Source of the DNA: Gammaproteobacteria bacterium UBA2675
GTDB lineage: Bacteria; Pseudomonadota; Gammaproteobacteria; Pseudomonadales; Pseudohongiellaceae
NCBI GenBank assembly: GCA_002354805.1
Contig: DEMH01000009.1
Location: forward strand, 868,001-932,000
DNA length: 64,000 bases
Direction of reading: 5' to 3'
The stretch's first letter is position 1, and every line of letters starts with the position of its first letter. Position numbers and translations under genes: made by a program. Below are positions 1-9,266 of the stretch, in pieces. The notes under the pieces were generated by a model. That model was not told the origin of the DNA and searched no databases. It worked only from the letters and a program-made list of their open reading frames with translations.

Positions 1-2164
1 GTATGCGCGCATTCCGGGCAAAGTCCTTGTCCAGGCTGCGCGCGGTGTAATCCTCGACCCTGTATTTTTCAGTGACCGAGGGATCCAGTTTGAAGCGGCG
101 CATGTTGTTGGAAAATATCAGCACGCCGCCAGGCCGCAGCCGCTGCATGCACTGTTCGATCAACGTGACATGGTCTCGCTGGATATCCAGCACATTGCTG
201 GTGCTTTTCGAGTTTGAGAAGGTCGGCGGATCCAGAAAGATCATGTCGAAACTTTGCCGACACTTTTGCAGATAGACCATACAGTCCATCTCGACCAGTT
301 CGTTTTGCCACAGATTCAGTTCGTTCAGCGCCAGATTGCGACGTGCCCAGCTCAGATAGGTCCTGGACAGATCAACACTGACTGTTCGTTTGGCGCCGCC
401 CAGCGCCGCCTGTACGCTCACCGAGCCGGTGTAGCAGAACAGGTTAAGCACCTCTTTGTCTTTGGCGTTTTCATGCACGTAGCGACGAATCGGGCGATGG
501 TCCAGAAACAGACCCGTGTCCAGATAACGGTGCAGATTCACCAGTAACTGGGCGTCGCCTTCTCTGACAATAATATCTTCTGCATCCTGCTGCAGTGGCT
601 GGTACTGCTGCTTGCCTTTTTGCCGTTCGCGCACTTTGATGCTTACGCGTGACGCCGGCAGAGACAGCACGTGCTGCACGGCCAGCAATGCCTGGCGGCG
701 TCTCAGCGCGGCATCGGCCTCGTTGACGGTGGCAGGCGGTTTGTACTCCTGCACGTGAGCATGGACCTGTTGTTGCTGATCCACGTAAATATCAATGGCG
801 AACGCAAATTCAGGAATGTCGGCGTCGTACAGGCGGTAGTTTTCTATCTGTTGCTGACGTGCCCAGCGACCCAGGTTTTTCTGATTCTTGCGCAGTCGAT
901 TGGCCAGCATCTGTCCGCCATCATCCAGTGCGGCCTCGGTGATCTGGTTGGCACTGTCGACAGCGGGCGCCGAGCGCTGATAGATGGCGTCATCATTAAC
1001 GTTGAACAGCAGCAGTTTGGCAGGCAGCTGGCCGTTAAAAAATGCGTACTGGCGATGGCTGTGCATGCCCAGCAGCTTGCCCCACTCGGGTCGCGCCGTG
1101 AAAACGGCTGCCTGCGCACCCATGGCGTTGCGCTTGATCAGGCCGCCCAGCTGCTGATACAGCGTCATCACTTCGGCATCCTCGCCCAGGCGTTCGGCAT
1201 AGGGCGGATTGGTGATCAGCAGGGTGACAGGCATCTCTACCACGGCTTCACTGATAGTATGCGAGCTGAATTCAATGTGGTCCCAGACTTCGGCTCGCTC
1301 CGCATTGCGGCGCGCCATACCCAGTGCCCGCAGATCCTGGTCGCTTCCCAGCGCCTGGCCTGCCCAGGTCCTGCCGGCATCACGGCGTTGCTCCGCCTCT
1401 TTACGAACCGCATCAATGGCGCTCTGATCATGGCGCAGCCAGCGTGAGTAGCCGTCAGCGCGCAGCAGACCGGGTGCCACATCCATGGCCATCAATACTG
1501 CCTCAATGATCAGGGTGCCTGCGCCGCACATGGGGTCGTAAATGACCGGCTGCGGCGCTTGCGCCAGCGCTGGCCAGCCGGCGCGGATCAGCAGCGCGGC
1601 GGCCAGAGTTTCTTTCATGGGCGCATCACCCTGTTCAACGCGGTAGCCACGACGGTGCAGGCTGCCGCTGGCCAGTTCTATGCCCAGCAGCACGCGGTCT
1701 TTTTTCAGAACGGCGTGAATACGGATATCAGGGGACTGTTTGGCAACGTCAGGGCGTTGCTGGCCCGATGCGCGAAACTGGTCGACTACGGCGTCTTTGA
1801 CACGCTGCGCGATAAACTGGGTGTGGCGCAGCAGTCGATTGGTGCCAGACGCGCTGATGGCAAAGCTGTGCGAGGCGCGCATGTGCTGCAGCCAGTCGAT
1901 GCTGTCGGCAGCCTGGTACAGTTGCTCGGCGTCGGCAGCCGGCATGTCGGCCAGGATCACAATCACCCGGTTGGCGATCCGAGAGTACATGGTGGCGCGG
2001 TAGGCGGTACTCAGATCGCCAGAAAAGTACACGCCGGCCACCGTCTGGCGAATATCCTGTGCGCCCAGCGACTGCAGTTCATCCTGCAGCAGGGGTTCAA
2101 GGCTTTTGGCGCAGGTGGCAAACCAGGCGTAGGAGGCAGCGGAGGCGGTTTCTGGTGATCTCAT
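1..2164 (-). CDS. rlmL: RlmKL, bifunctional 23S rRNA methyltransferase (C-terminus cut by window edge)
   Basis: Reading the minus strand from the ATG at 2164 gives one open frame of over 720 residues that runs off the left edge. It has an N-terminal THUMP-like part, then an RlmL-type N2-guanine methyltransferase domain with NPPY (about residue 310-320). A second, RlmK-type domain follows, with FCYTGSVS and DPPTFSNSK. In the family the fusion makes m2G2445 and m7G2069 in 23S rRNA. It is cytoplasmic and acts on the ribosomal large subunit. The start MRSPETASAASYAWFATC puts the conserved FATCAKSLEPLL segment at the usual distance from the N-terminus. The gene is divergent from rlmJ, with only 90 bases between the two starts, so two rRNA methyltransferases share one promoter region. 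Only the last residues are missing. Confidence 0.93.
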   Translation of the reverse strand, partial: MRSPETASAASYAWFATCAKSLEPLLQDELQSLGAQDIRQTVAGVYFSGDLSTAYRATMYSRIANRVIVILADMPAADAEQLYQAADSIDWLQHMRASHSFAISASGTNRLLRHTQFIAQRVKDAVVDQFRASGQQRPDVAKQSPDIRIHAVLKKDRVLLGIELASGSLHRRGYRVEQGDAPMKETLAAALLIRAGWPALAQAPQPVIYDPMCGAGTLIIEAVLMAMDVAPGLLRADGYSRWLRHDQSAIDAVRKEAEQRRDAGRTWAGQALGSDQDLRALGMARRNAERAEVWDHIEFSSHTISEAVVEMPVTLLITNPPYAERLGEDAEVMTLYQQLGGLIKRNAMGAQAAVFTARPEWGKLLGMHSHRQYAFFNGQLPAKLLLFNVNDDAIYQRSAPAVDSANQITEAALDDGGQMLANRLRKNQKNLGRWARQQQIENYRLYDADIPEFAFAIDIYVDQQQQVHAHVQEYKPPATVNEADAALRRRQALLAVQHVLSLPASRVSIKVRERQKGKQQYQPLQQDAEDIIVREGDAQLLVNLHRYLDTGLFLDHRPIRRYVHENAKDKEVLNLFCYTGSVSVQAALGGAKRTVSVDLSRTYLSWARRNLALNELNLWQNELVEMDCMVYLQKCRQSFDMIFLDPPTFSNSKSTSNVLDIQRDHVTLIEQCMQRLRPGGVLIFSNNMRRFKLDPSVTEKYRVEDYTARSLDKDFARNARI

Positions 2165-2254
2165 AGCGGCGCATGATACTACGAATCCAGCGCCATTTAC
2201 TCTATGATGCCGGTTTTTAACGCCAATCAATTCCGACTTGATGTTGAACCACTG

Positions 2255-3079
2255 ATGCTCAGTTATCGCCACGCATTTCACGCCGGCAACCATGCCGATG
2301 TTCTCAAGCATCTGGTGCTGCTGGCGCTGCTGCAGCAAATGCGCAAAAAGGACAAACCATTCTGCTGTATCGATACGCACAGCGGAGCCGGCTGGTATCG
2401 TCTTGATGACGATCAGGCGCGCAAAACCGGTGAGGCAGGCACAGGCATTTTGCCTCTGTGGGATGCCTGGCGGCAGCATGGCTGTGATAACCCATTGCTC
2501 CGTGATTATCTGGAGCTGGTGGCTGCCAGCAACCCTGTCGATACTGGAGACGCGCCAGTTTACTACCCGGGTTCACCAGCGATTGTTCAGTCTCGGCTGC
2601 GTGATAAAGATCGTGCACATTTGCTGGAACTGCATACTACCGAGATCGACATTCTGCGCGAGAACATGGGTCGGGATGCGCGAGTGAGTATTCACCACCG
2701 CGACGGCTTCGAGGGCGCTGTGGGGCTGGTGCCGCCGGAGCCGAAGCGTGGTCTGCTGCTGATGGATCCGGCCTATGAAGACAAGCGGGATTATCAGCAC
2801 GCCGTCAAAAGTCTATTGAGCGTCAACCGGCGCTGGCAGACCGGTGTGCTGGTTCTGTGGTATCCGATGCTGGGCAAAACCCGTGACCGCAGCGAGTGGC
2901 TGAAGTCACAGCTGAGCCAGCAACTGGAAACGCATGCTGTCGAGTGGGTGGTGAGTGAGCAGACCGAGGAGTTCGGCATGCATGGCTCCGGCATGCTGGT
3001 TGTGAATCCGCCGTGGCAATTCGACACAGTTATGGCAGATGCGCTGCAGGCACTGCGTGCTATGCTGAGTAAAGTTTGA
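2255..3079 (+). CDS. rlmJ: RlmJ, 23S rRNA (adenine-2030-N6)-methyltransferase
   Basis: A 274-residue protein that begins MLSYRHAFHAGNHADVLKH, the signature start of the RlmJ (YhiR) family. It carries the N6-adenine methyltransferase motif IV as DPAYE (in LLLMDPAYEDKRDY). In the family it methylates A2030 of 23S rRNA. The open frame extends 17 codons further upstream, but family similarity starts at the ATG at 2255, so that start was chosen. No strong Shine-Dalgarno sequence is seen there. The gene diverges from rlmKL. Confidence 0.94.
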   Translation: MLSYRHAFHAGNHADVLKHLVLLALLQQMRKKDKPFCCIDTHSGAGWYRLDDDQARKTGEAGTGILPLWDAWRQHGCDNPLLRDYLELVAASNPVDTGDAPVYYPGSPAIVQSRLRDKDRAHLLELHTTEIDILRENMGRDARVSIHHRDGFEGAVGLVPPEPKRGLLLMDPAYEDKRDYQHAVKSLLSVNRRWQTGVLVLWYPMLGKTRDRSEWLKSQLSQQLETHAVEWVVSEQTEEFGMHGSGMLVVNPPWQFDTVMADALQALRAMLSKV

Positions 3080-3100
3080 TCAGTGCAGGAGTATTTATCC

Positions 3101-3640
3101 ATGTTCGTAATCGCATCAAAGCATTGCCTGGCACCTGTCTGTATCGCCGCAGTATTGGTGACAGGGCTCGCTTCGGCGCAGGAAAACGTTGCAACAGTGG
3201 CTGTCGATTCAACTGGTGCCCCTGAGTCAGCAGCCGCTCAAACTGATCCGATTGTTGCCGGTATCGACTACAGTGGCACTGGACTGTTGCTCGACGAAAT
3301 ACACAGCGGCGCGCTGCACAGCGATCATCCCATGATGAGTGACGGTACTCACGCTGACTGTTTTCAGTTCGAGGCTACTGAGGGGGAGTCGTACAGCTTT
3401 ACGCTGCGCTCATCTGACTTCGACAGTTATCTGCTGATCGGGGTGGGGTACTGTCAGGATGTACTGCTGCAGCATGAGAATGACGACTTCGAGGACGACA
3501 CCACGGACTCGCAGATCGTGCTGACCGCTACCTATCCGTTTTACTCGGTCTACGTTAACACCTTTGAGCCCGCAGCGACTGGCGACTACACACTGCATGT
3601 AGAGCAGGTGGATAGCGCCGCCGCTGAGGCTGCTGAGTAA
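3101..3640 (+). CDS. Secreted protein with pre-peptidase C-terminal (PPC)-like beta domain
   Basis: A 179-residue protein with a Sec signal peptide (MFVIASKHCLAPVCIAAVLV, likely cut after ASA). A beta-rich domain follows that resembles the PPC fold: an acidic DGTHADCFQFEATEGESYSFTL stretch, then a DFDSYLLIG strand, and a TGDYTLHVEQ ending. PPC domains usually hang on secreted proteases, but here the domain stands alone, so the role is unknown. Two cysteines (in ADCF and GYCQD) could form a disulfide. The start at 3101 is preferred over 3083 because CAGGAG lies ten bases before it. It follows rlmJ by about 20 bases and may share its transcript. Confidence 0.7.
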   Translation: MFVIASKHCLAPVCIAAVLVTGLASAQENVATVAVDSTGAPESAAAQTDPIVAGIDYSGTGLLLDEIHSGALHSDHPMMSDGTHADCFQFEATEGESYSFTLRSSDFDSYLLIGVGYCQDVLLQHENDDFEDDTTDSQIVLTATYPFYSVYVNTFEPAATGDYTLHVEQVDSAAAEAAE

Positions 3641-3651
3641 GGCTTGGCGCG

Positions 3652-5211
3652 CTACACTTTCTCGACACCGGGGCCTTCGCCCAGCCAGCGAATCTCGTAA
3701 AGATCATTGCGCTGGTCCTTGGCGTTGGTCACCGAGCCTTCGTGGCGGACCTGCACCAGCTTGTCCAGATCCAGGTCGGCGACCAGGGCCATTTCGGTAT
3801 TCGGCGTGCTTTCCGCCATCACAGCATCATGCGGGAATGCAAAATCCGACGGGGAATAAACCGCCGACTCAGCATACTGAATATCCACATTGTGCACCTG
3901 TGGCAGGTTGCCGACACTGCCGCCAATGGCCACGTAACATTCGTTTTCGATAGCCCGCGCCTGGGCGCAGCGCTGTACGCGCAGAAAGCCGTTTTTGGTA
4001 TCTGTCCAGAACGGTACAAACAGAATGTCCATGCCCTGTTTGGCCAGCAGGCGGGACAGCTCCGGGAACTCCACGTCGTAACAGATCAGAATGCCAATGC
4101 GGCCTGCGTCTGTATCAAATACCTTCAGTTTGTCACCGCCATCGATGACCCAGTCACGCCGTTCGTGCGGCGTAATATGCAGCTTGGCCTGGGCATCTAC
4201 AGTACCGTCACGCCGACACAGGTAGGCCTTGTTCAAAAGCTTTTCATCTTCCATCACCGGGATACTGCCGGCAATGATATTGATGTTGTAGGTGATGGCA
4301 AATTCCGACAGCGCCTCGATGGTTTTCTCAGCATAGGTCGACAGAAAGCGGATTGCCTCGAACTGGTTGCTCTGGTCACCCAGTCCCATCAGCGGCGCGT
4401 TGAAGAATTCCGGGAACAGTACAAAATCCGCCTGGTAGTCGGCAAAGGTATCAACAAAATACTCCACCTGTGACAACCAGTCCTCGAAGGATTTGGTCAG
4501 ACGCATCTGCCACTGCAGGATGCCGACACGCACAACCGATTTGCGGCGCTGGCTCAGGTCGCGGTTTTCTGGTTCATAAAGGATGTTGTTCCATTCCAGC
4601 AGTGTGGCATAACCCTGCGATTTTTCATCCTGCGGGTTATAGTCCTTGAGCAGGCGTTTGACCTCAAAATCATTGGCCAGCTGAAAGCTCAGAATCGGGT
4701 CATGGATATCTTTGTGGTCAACGGCCTCGATATACTCCATCGGCGACATATCGTCGGCGTATTTGTGATAGTTGGTGATGCGGCCGCCAGCCAGGATGGC
4801 GCGCAGATTAAGGTCGCGGCAGATGTCCTTGCGGGCATCGTAGAGACGCCGGCCCAGACGCAGATCCCGGTACTCAGGGTCGACAAACAGATCCATGCCG
4901 TACATGGCATCGCCGCTCGGGTCGTGCTTCATGTGCTCGCGACGGCCGATCAGGTCCTCGTAGGTGTGCTGACGGCTGAATCGGTCATAGTTACAGCAGA
5001 TGGTCAGGGCGGCGGCGACCAGCTGGCCAGAGTCTTCAATGACAATCTGGCCGGCCGGAAATTCATTGATCAGGCGTTTGATGGACGACTCCGGCCAGGC
5101 CCCACCAATGTCCGGATAGACAGCCTCCATCAGCTTGGCGAGCTGCGGGTAGTCCTCCAGTGTGAGGTTGCGCAGCTTGAGAAAAACATCTGAGGGTGTT
5201 TCGGGGGTCAT
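3652..5211 (-). CDS. GNAT acetyltransferase fused to carbon-nitrogen hydrolase (nitrilase superfamily)
   Basis: A 519-residue two-domain protein. Residues about 10-210 look like a GNAT N-acyltransferase, with MDLFVDPEYRDLRLGRRLYDAR as the acetyl-CoA loop. Residues about 225-510 are a nitrilase-superfamily amidohydrolase with the full Glu-Lys-Cys triad in FPEFF, AKLHITPHE and LICYDVEFPE. Such fusions occur in many bacteria, but their substrate is not established. A cytosolic amidase acting on an omega-amide or N-acyl compound is a reasonable guess. The ATG at 5211 is preferred over the one at 5229 because AGGAA sits seven bases before it. It converges with the small secreted gene at 3640 and is divergent from the PQQ dehydrogenase. 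Confidence 0.88.
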   Translation of the reverse strand: MTPETPSDVFLKLRNLTLEDYPQLAKLMEAVYPDIGGAWPESSIKRLINEFPAGQIVIEDSGQLVAAALTICCNYDRFSRQHTYEDLIGRREHMKHDPSGDAMYGMDLFVDPEYRDLRLGRRLYDARKDICRDLNLRAILAGGRITNYHKYADDMSPMEYIEAVDHKDIHDPILSFQLANDFEVKRLLKDYNPQDEKSQGYATLLEWNNILYEPENRDLSQRRKSVVRVGILQWQMRLTKSFEDWLSQVEYFVDTFADYQADFVLFPEFFNAPLMGLGDQSNQFEAIRFLSTYAEKTIEALSEFAITYNINIIAGSIPVMEDEKLLNKAYLCRRDGTVDAQAKLHITPHERRDWVIDGGDKLKVFDTDAGRIGILICYDVEFPELSRLLAKQGMDILFVPFWTDTKNGFLRVQRCAQARAIENECYVAIGGSVGNLPQVHNVDIQYAESAVYSPSDFAFPHDAVMAESTPNTEMALVADLDLDKLVQVRHEGSVTNAKDQRNDLYEIRWLGEGPGVEKV

Positions 5212-5347
5212 ATCGGATTCCTGCACCATTGAACGGGATTAGCGGATAAATTAGCAAATCGGTCTGTCGAAATCCATGTAAGGCAGGCAGACACTGCGTT
5301 TGTGGACTTGGGGCATACTCTGCGGTATTCTCTGAAGTCCTTTCCTG

Positions 5348-5366
5348 TCATTGAACACTGCAATGA
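5348..5366. promoter_or_regulatory. 19-bp inverted repeat between nitrilase fusion and PQQ dehydrogenase
   Basis: TCATTGAACACTGCAATGA is a 6-7-6 inverted repeat in the 298-base divergent region. It could be an operator for either gene. No convincing -35/-10 pair was found close by, so function is a guess. Confidence 0.3.
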
Positions 5367-5509
5367 TCGGCCAGAGTCAGTAAGCCTTAAGAAGGGGGGC
5401 TTTACGGCTGGGTTTCTGGCCGGGCACGGAGAGGCTCCGATGAACAACGGGGATAAAAGAAAACCACAAAAGCCAGAATCCTGTTTTCGGCTTGATGAGG
5501 AGAGTGCAA

Positions 5510-7558
5510 GTGAAGATGAAAAATAAGCAATTGGCAGGTGGGTTTGTTCGCAAGCCTGTGCTGTCCGGCCTGCTGTCCGCAGCCGTCTGTGCGGCCATGG
5601 CGTCGCCTGCGCTGGTGTCGGCACAGGAATCGATTGAATGGCTGACGCTGGGTGGTGACTACGACCACACCCGTTATCTGCCAGCCAGCCAGATCAATGG
5701 CGACAACTTTGAATCCCTTCAGACAGCGTGGGTCTGGGATGGCGCAAGCTTCCAGGCCAGCAGCGGTCGTTCTACTCCCAGTTACATCGACGGTATCCTT
5801 TACACTGTCGCCGGTGATCGCCGCCACGTTGTTGCGATTGATCCGGAAACCGGTGAGACCATCTGGTCCTACCGTGAACCGCACACCTTCCGTCACGAAT
5901 ACTCCATGCGTAAAGACTACGGCAAGGGTGTGGGTTATGCAGAAGTGGATGGCCGTGGCGTCATCTACATCATCAGCCCCGGCTTTTTCCTGACAGCACT
6001 GGACGCCAAGACTGGCGCGCCGCTGGAAGGTTTTGGTCACGAGATTGGCGTTGAAGGCTTCCCTGAAACAGGTGTAGTGGATCTGCAGAAGATCCTGGCC
6101 GAAGCCAATGGTTATGAGTTCGACCCATACTACGGTATTCCGCTGGAAGAAGGTTACATCACGGCCTCTTCTCCGCCCATCGTAGTCAATGGCACAGTGG
6201 TAGTGGGTAACTCTGCTGAGCAGGGCTACAACCAGACCCGTTTCGAAAACATCCCGGGTGACATTCTGGGCTTCGATGCCAAGACTGGCGAACACACCTG
6301 GACCTTCAACATCATTCCCGACAAAGGCGAATTCGGCTGGGATACCTGGAAAGATGGCGACGGCAACCAGATCGAAGATCCGCGTGCCTACACTGGTGAA
6401 ATCTCCTCCTGGGCACCGATCGCAGCCGACCCGGAACTGGACATGGTCTACATCCCGACCAACGGTCCATCCATCGACTTCTATCGTGGTCACCTGCAGG
6501 GTGATGGCCTGTACGGCACCAGCCTCATCGCACTGAATGCATCAACTGGTGAGCGTGTGTGGCACTACCAGCTGGTGAAAAAAGACATCTGGAACTACGA
6601 CACCCCGACGGCTCCGGTATTGCTGGATGTGCAGCAGAACGGCCGCACAGTACCTGTCGTGGCTCAGGTCACCAAGCAGGCGTTCACCTACGTATTCAAC
6701 CGTGAAACTGGTGAACCAATCTGGCCAATCGAAGATCGTCCGGTACCGCAGTCCAAGATACCAGGTGAGATCCTGTCGGCCACTCAGCCGTTCCCGACCA
6801 AACCTGCACCTTACGACATGCAGGGCCTGACCCACGATGACCTGATCGACTTCACACCAGAACTGCGTCAGCAGGCGATCGAGGCGATCTCCGAGTTTGA
6901 AATTGGTCCACTGTTCCATCCGCCACTGCATCGAGACAACGACATGGGCCTGCAGGGCTCACTGTGGTGTCCAGGTGACATCGGTGGTGTGAACATCGAC
7001 GGTCCAGCCGCCGGCGATCCGACCACTGGTACATTGTTCGTTACATCCCGTAAAGGCTGCACGAACCGTATCATTGCACCTGCGCAAGAGCGTGATGCCA
7101 TGCTGGAATTGCCTACAGGCACCACGTTTGCCCAGTACGCTGCGCTGCGTCCGGCACTGGTGCGTGGACCACAGGGTCTGCCTCTGTTCAAACCGCCCTT
7201 TAGCCGCATCACTGCGATCGACCTGAACACCGGTGATCACAAGTGGTGGATCCCTGTAGGTGAAACGCCTGATCGCATCAAGAATCATCCAGCTCTGGAA
7301 GGCATCGACATTGGCAACACTGGCTCCGGCACAGTGGCTCCGATGACAGTGACCGACACCATGCTGATGTATTCAAGCACCATGAGCGATGGCACGCCTG
7401 CACTGTTTGCCGTTGATAAAGAAACTGGCGAGCAGCTGGGCAAGGTGGAAACACCGGATATCAGCCGCTATGGCATGATGAACTTCCAGCACGAAGGCAA
7501 GCAGTACGTGGTACTGCAGACAGGCGGTACACTGACTGCCCTGGCACTGCCGGAGTGA
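5510..7558 (+). CDS. Periplasmic PQQ-dependent dehydrogenase
   Basis: A quinoprotein of about 682 residues with an N-terminal signal peptide (hydrophobic segment ending in ALVSAQE). The rest is an eight-bladed propeller with repeated tryptophan-docking-like segments such as VVAIDPETGETIWSY, FGFDAKTGEHTW, LIALNASTGERVWHYQ and ALFAVDKETGEQLG. It resembles the soluble domain of quinoprotein glucose dehydrogenases but lacks the five membrane helices of mGDH and any CxxCH haem motif. It must therefore pass electrons to a separate acceptor. No PQQ biosynthesis genes lie in this window. The start is either GTG at 5510 (seven bases after AGGAG) or ATG at 5516. Substrate is not readable from sequence; sugars or alcohols are typical. 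A strong terminator follows. Confidence 0.9.
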   Translation: MKMKNKQLAGGFVRKPVLSGLLSAAVCAAMASPALVSAQESIEWLTLGGDYDHTRYLPASQINGDNFESLQTAWVWDGASFQASSGRSTPSYIDGILYTVAGDRRHVVAIDPETGETIWSYREPHTFRHEYSMRKDYGKGVGYAEVDGRGVIYIISPGFFLTALDAKTGAPLEGFGHEIGVEGFPETGVVDLQKILAEANGYEFDPYYGIPLEEGYITASSPPIVVNGTVVVGNSAEQGYNQTRFENIPGDILGFDAKTGEHTWTFNIIPDKGEFGWDTWKDGDGNQIEDPRAYTGEISSWAPIAADPELDMVYIPTNGPSIDFYRGHLQGDGLYGTSLIALNASTGERVWHYQLVKKDIWNYDTPTAPVLLDVQQNGRTVPVVAQVTKQAFTYVFNRETGEPIWPIEDRPVPQSKIPGEILSATQPFPTKPAPYDMQGLTHDDLIDFTPELRQQAIEAISEFEIGPLFHPPLHRDNDMGLQGSLWCPGDIGGVNIDGPAAGDPTTGTLFVTSRKGCTNRIIAPAQERDAMLELPTGTTFAQYAALRPALVRGPQGLPLFKPPFSRITAIDLNTGDHKWWIPVGETPDRIKNHPALEGIDIGNTGSGTVAPMTVTDTMLMYSSTMSDGTPALFAVDKETGEQLGKVETPDISRYGMMNFQHEGKQYVVLQTGGTLTALALPE

Positions 7559-7601
7559 TAGCCTGACCCGTGACTGAACGCTAACGTTCGGCCACACCAC
7601 C

Positions 7602-7639
7602 AAAAAGCCCACTGCAGCGCGAGCTACAGTGGGCTTTTT
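7602..7639 (+). terminator. Intrinsic terminator after PQQ dehydrogenase
   Basis: A perfect 13-bp stem (AAAAAGCCCACTG pairing with CAGTGGGCTTTTT). Its apex holds a second short stem, AGC/GCT, closed by a GCGA tetraloop. The 3' arm ends in a T run. Because it is A/T-flanked on both sides it can act in both directions. Confidence 0.9.
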
Positions 7640-7680
7640 GTTTATCTGCACAATAAAAACAACACAAGAGGTGAACGGCC

Positions 7681-9147
7681 ATGAAACACGCGATCGATCA
7701 GGACGGAACACGCCTGCCCATCAAGGTGGACACAACCTCGAATGGCGAATATGCCCCCATGCCGCTGTCGCGCACCAACTGCCTGGGCAATGAGCTGGCG
7801 CTGAGCCAGGCTACCAGCCATGCCAAGCGGCAAGGCGTGGACCGGCGAAGCTTTCTGATCTCTGGTTGTGGCGCGGCCAGTACGCTGCTGGCGTTTAATG
7901 TTGCCAATGCGGCTGCCGGCAAGACGGGCGGGTTCTATCAGATCAGTGAGGATGCGGCCGTTGACCTGCAACTGGCTCAGGCCGAGGTTGGTGGCAATGA
8001 GTTCATTTTTGATGTCCAGGGCCATTACGTCAATCCTAACGGGGCATGGCTGCAGTTTGTGCCCGAAGGCGCGCGTCCCTATTCGGGAATGGAAAAGGCC
8101 AGCTGCGAGCTGAGTGAGCAGCCCGGCGAGCGCAGTTACCTGAACTGCCTGAGTTCGGATGAATTTATCAAGGACGTGTTTCTGGACAGTGACACCAGCA
8201 TCATGGTGCTGAGTTTTGTGCCGTCAACGCATGAGACAGAACCGGTTACCATCGAAGACGCTCACGAGACGCGTAATATTGTTGATCAGTTGGATGGCAG
8301 TAAACGACTGATGATTCACGGGCGGGTCAATCCAAATCAGGACGGCGATCTTGAGGCGATGGATGAACTTGCAGAGCGCTGGGACATCTGTGCTTTCAAG
8401 ACCTATACACAATTTGGTCCTGACGGAATTGGCTTCTTCCTGCACGAAGACCCGGGGCTGGCGATGATAGAAAGAGCCCGTAATCTGGGTGTCCGCAATA
8501 TCTGTATCCACAAGGGATTGCCGTTTGGGCCGCGCTCCATTGAGCACAGTCGCTGTGATGATGTGGGTATCGTTGCCAAAATGTATCCCGACATGAATTT
8601 TCTGATTTACCACTCCGGTTACGATAATTCTGTCACCGAGCAGGCATTTGCCGATGGCGCCGGCCGCATGGGTATCGACAGTCTGATTCAGTCGGTGCTG
8701 GATAACGAAGTGGCGCCCAACAGCAATGTCTACGCCGAGCTGGGCAGTACCTGGCGACTGCTGATGCGAGACCCGGATAACGCCGCCCACTCGCTGGGCA
8801 AGCTGTTTCGTTATATAGGTGAGGACAACGTGCTGTGGGGGACGGACTCAATCTGGTACGGATCACCGCAGGATCAGATCCAGGCATTCAGAACCTTCCA
8901 GATTTCTGAGGAGTTTCAGGAGCGTTTTGGCTATCCGGCGATAACACCGGAGCTGCGCCGCAAGGTGTTTGGCCTGAATGCAGCCAGGCCCTACCAGATA
9001 TCGGCGGAGGAGATCAGCCGCTTTGTGGCCGGCGATTCGCTGAGTCAGCGCAAGCTTGCCTACCAGGAAAACCCGGAACCGCACTTTCGTACCTACGGGC
9101 CGAGGACACGGCGGGAGTTTATGAACTTCCTTCGTCTGGGAGGGTAG
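7681..9147 (+). CDS. Tat-exported amidohydrolase-2 family protein
   Basis: A 488-residue protein with a twin-arginine signal, DRRSFLISGCGA (Arg55-Arg56), after an unusually long 54-residue n-region. The mature part matches the metal-dependent TIM-barrel amidohydrolase-2 type: FDVQGHYVNP where the first metal motif sits (only the second His of HxH is kept), ICIHKGLPFG, FLIYHSGYD, and VLWGTDSIWYGSPQDQI for the last Asp. Family members are hydrolases or decarboxylases of small cyclic or aromatic acids. Export through Tat implies a cofactor loaded in the cytoplasm and a periplasmic role beside the PQQ enzyme. AAGAGGTGA supports the ATG at 7681. A terminator separates it from the upstream gene. 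Confidence 0.85.
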   Translation: MKHAIDQDGTRLPIKVDTTSNGEYAPMPLSRTNCLGNELALSQATSHAKRQGVDRRSFLISGCGAASTLLAFNVANAAAGKTGGFYQISEDAAVDLQLAQAEVGGNEFIFDVQGHYVNPNGAWLQFVPEGARPYSGMEKASCELSEQPGERSYLNCLSSDEFIKDVFLDSDTSIMVLSFVPSTHETEPVTIEDAHETRNIVDQLDGSKRLMIHGRVNPNQDGDLEAMDELAERWDICAFKTYTQFGPDGIGFFLHEDPGLAMIERARNLGVRNICIHKGLPFGPRSIEHSRCDDVGIVAKMYPDMNFLIYHSGYDNSVTEQAFADGAGRMGIDSLIQSVLDNEVAPNSNVYAELGSTWRLLMRDPDNAAHSLGKLFRYIGEDNVLWGTDSIWYGSPQDQIQAFRTFQISEEFQERFGYPAITPELRRKVFGLNAARPYQISAEEISRFVAGDSLSQRKLAYQENPEPHFRTYGPRTRREFMNFLRLGG

Positions 9148-9169
9148 TGTTGGGCGAGGCTGGCGTTAT

Positions 9170-9184
9170 TGATAATTATTATCA
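9170..9184. promoter_or_regulatory. Perfect 7-1-7 Fur box
   Basis: TGATAATTATTATCA is an exact match to the 7-1-7 form of the Fur-box consensus (TGATAATnATTATCA). It lies 82 bases before the DUF2061 start, after the end of the amidohydrolase gene. A weak promoter (TTGTTT at 9207, TATTCT at 9228) sits between it and the gene. Fur control is inferred from the match only. Confidence 0.75.
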
Positions 9185-9266
9185 TCTGAATAGAAATTAA
9201 CAAATTTTGTTTATTGTTTGCTTTGCTTATTCTAAGTCCATCGAAAATATCCTAGAGGGATAAGCA

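Noticed and set aside
671..2158. Long plus-strand frames of 258 and 199 codons
   Set aside because: Both are antisense to rlmKL, whose minus-strand frame is complete and carries family motifs.
5402..6493. 363-codon open frame on the minus strand
   Set aside because: It is antisense to the PQQ dehydrogenase, lacks any family resemblance and is explained by codon bias of the real gene.
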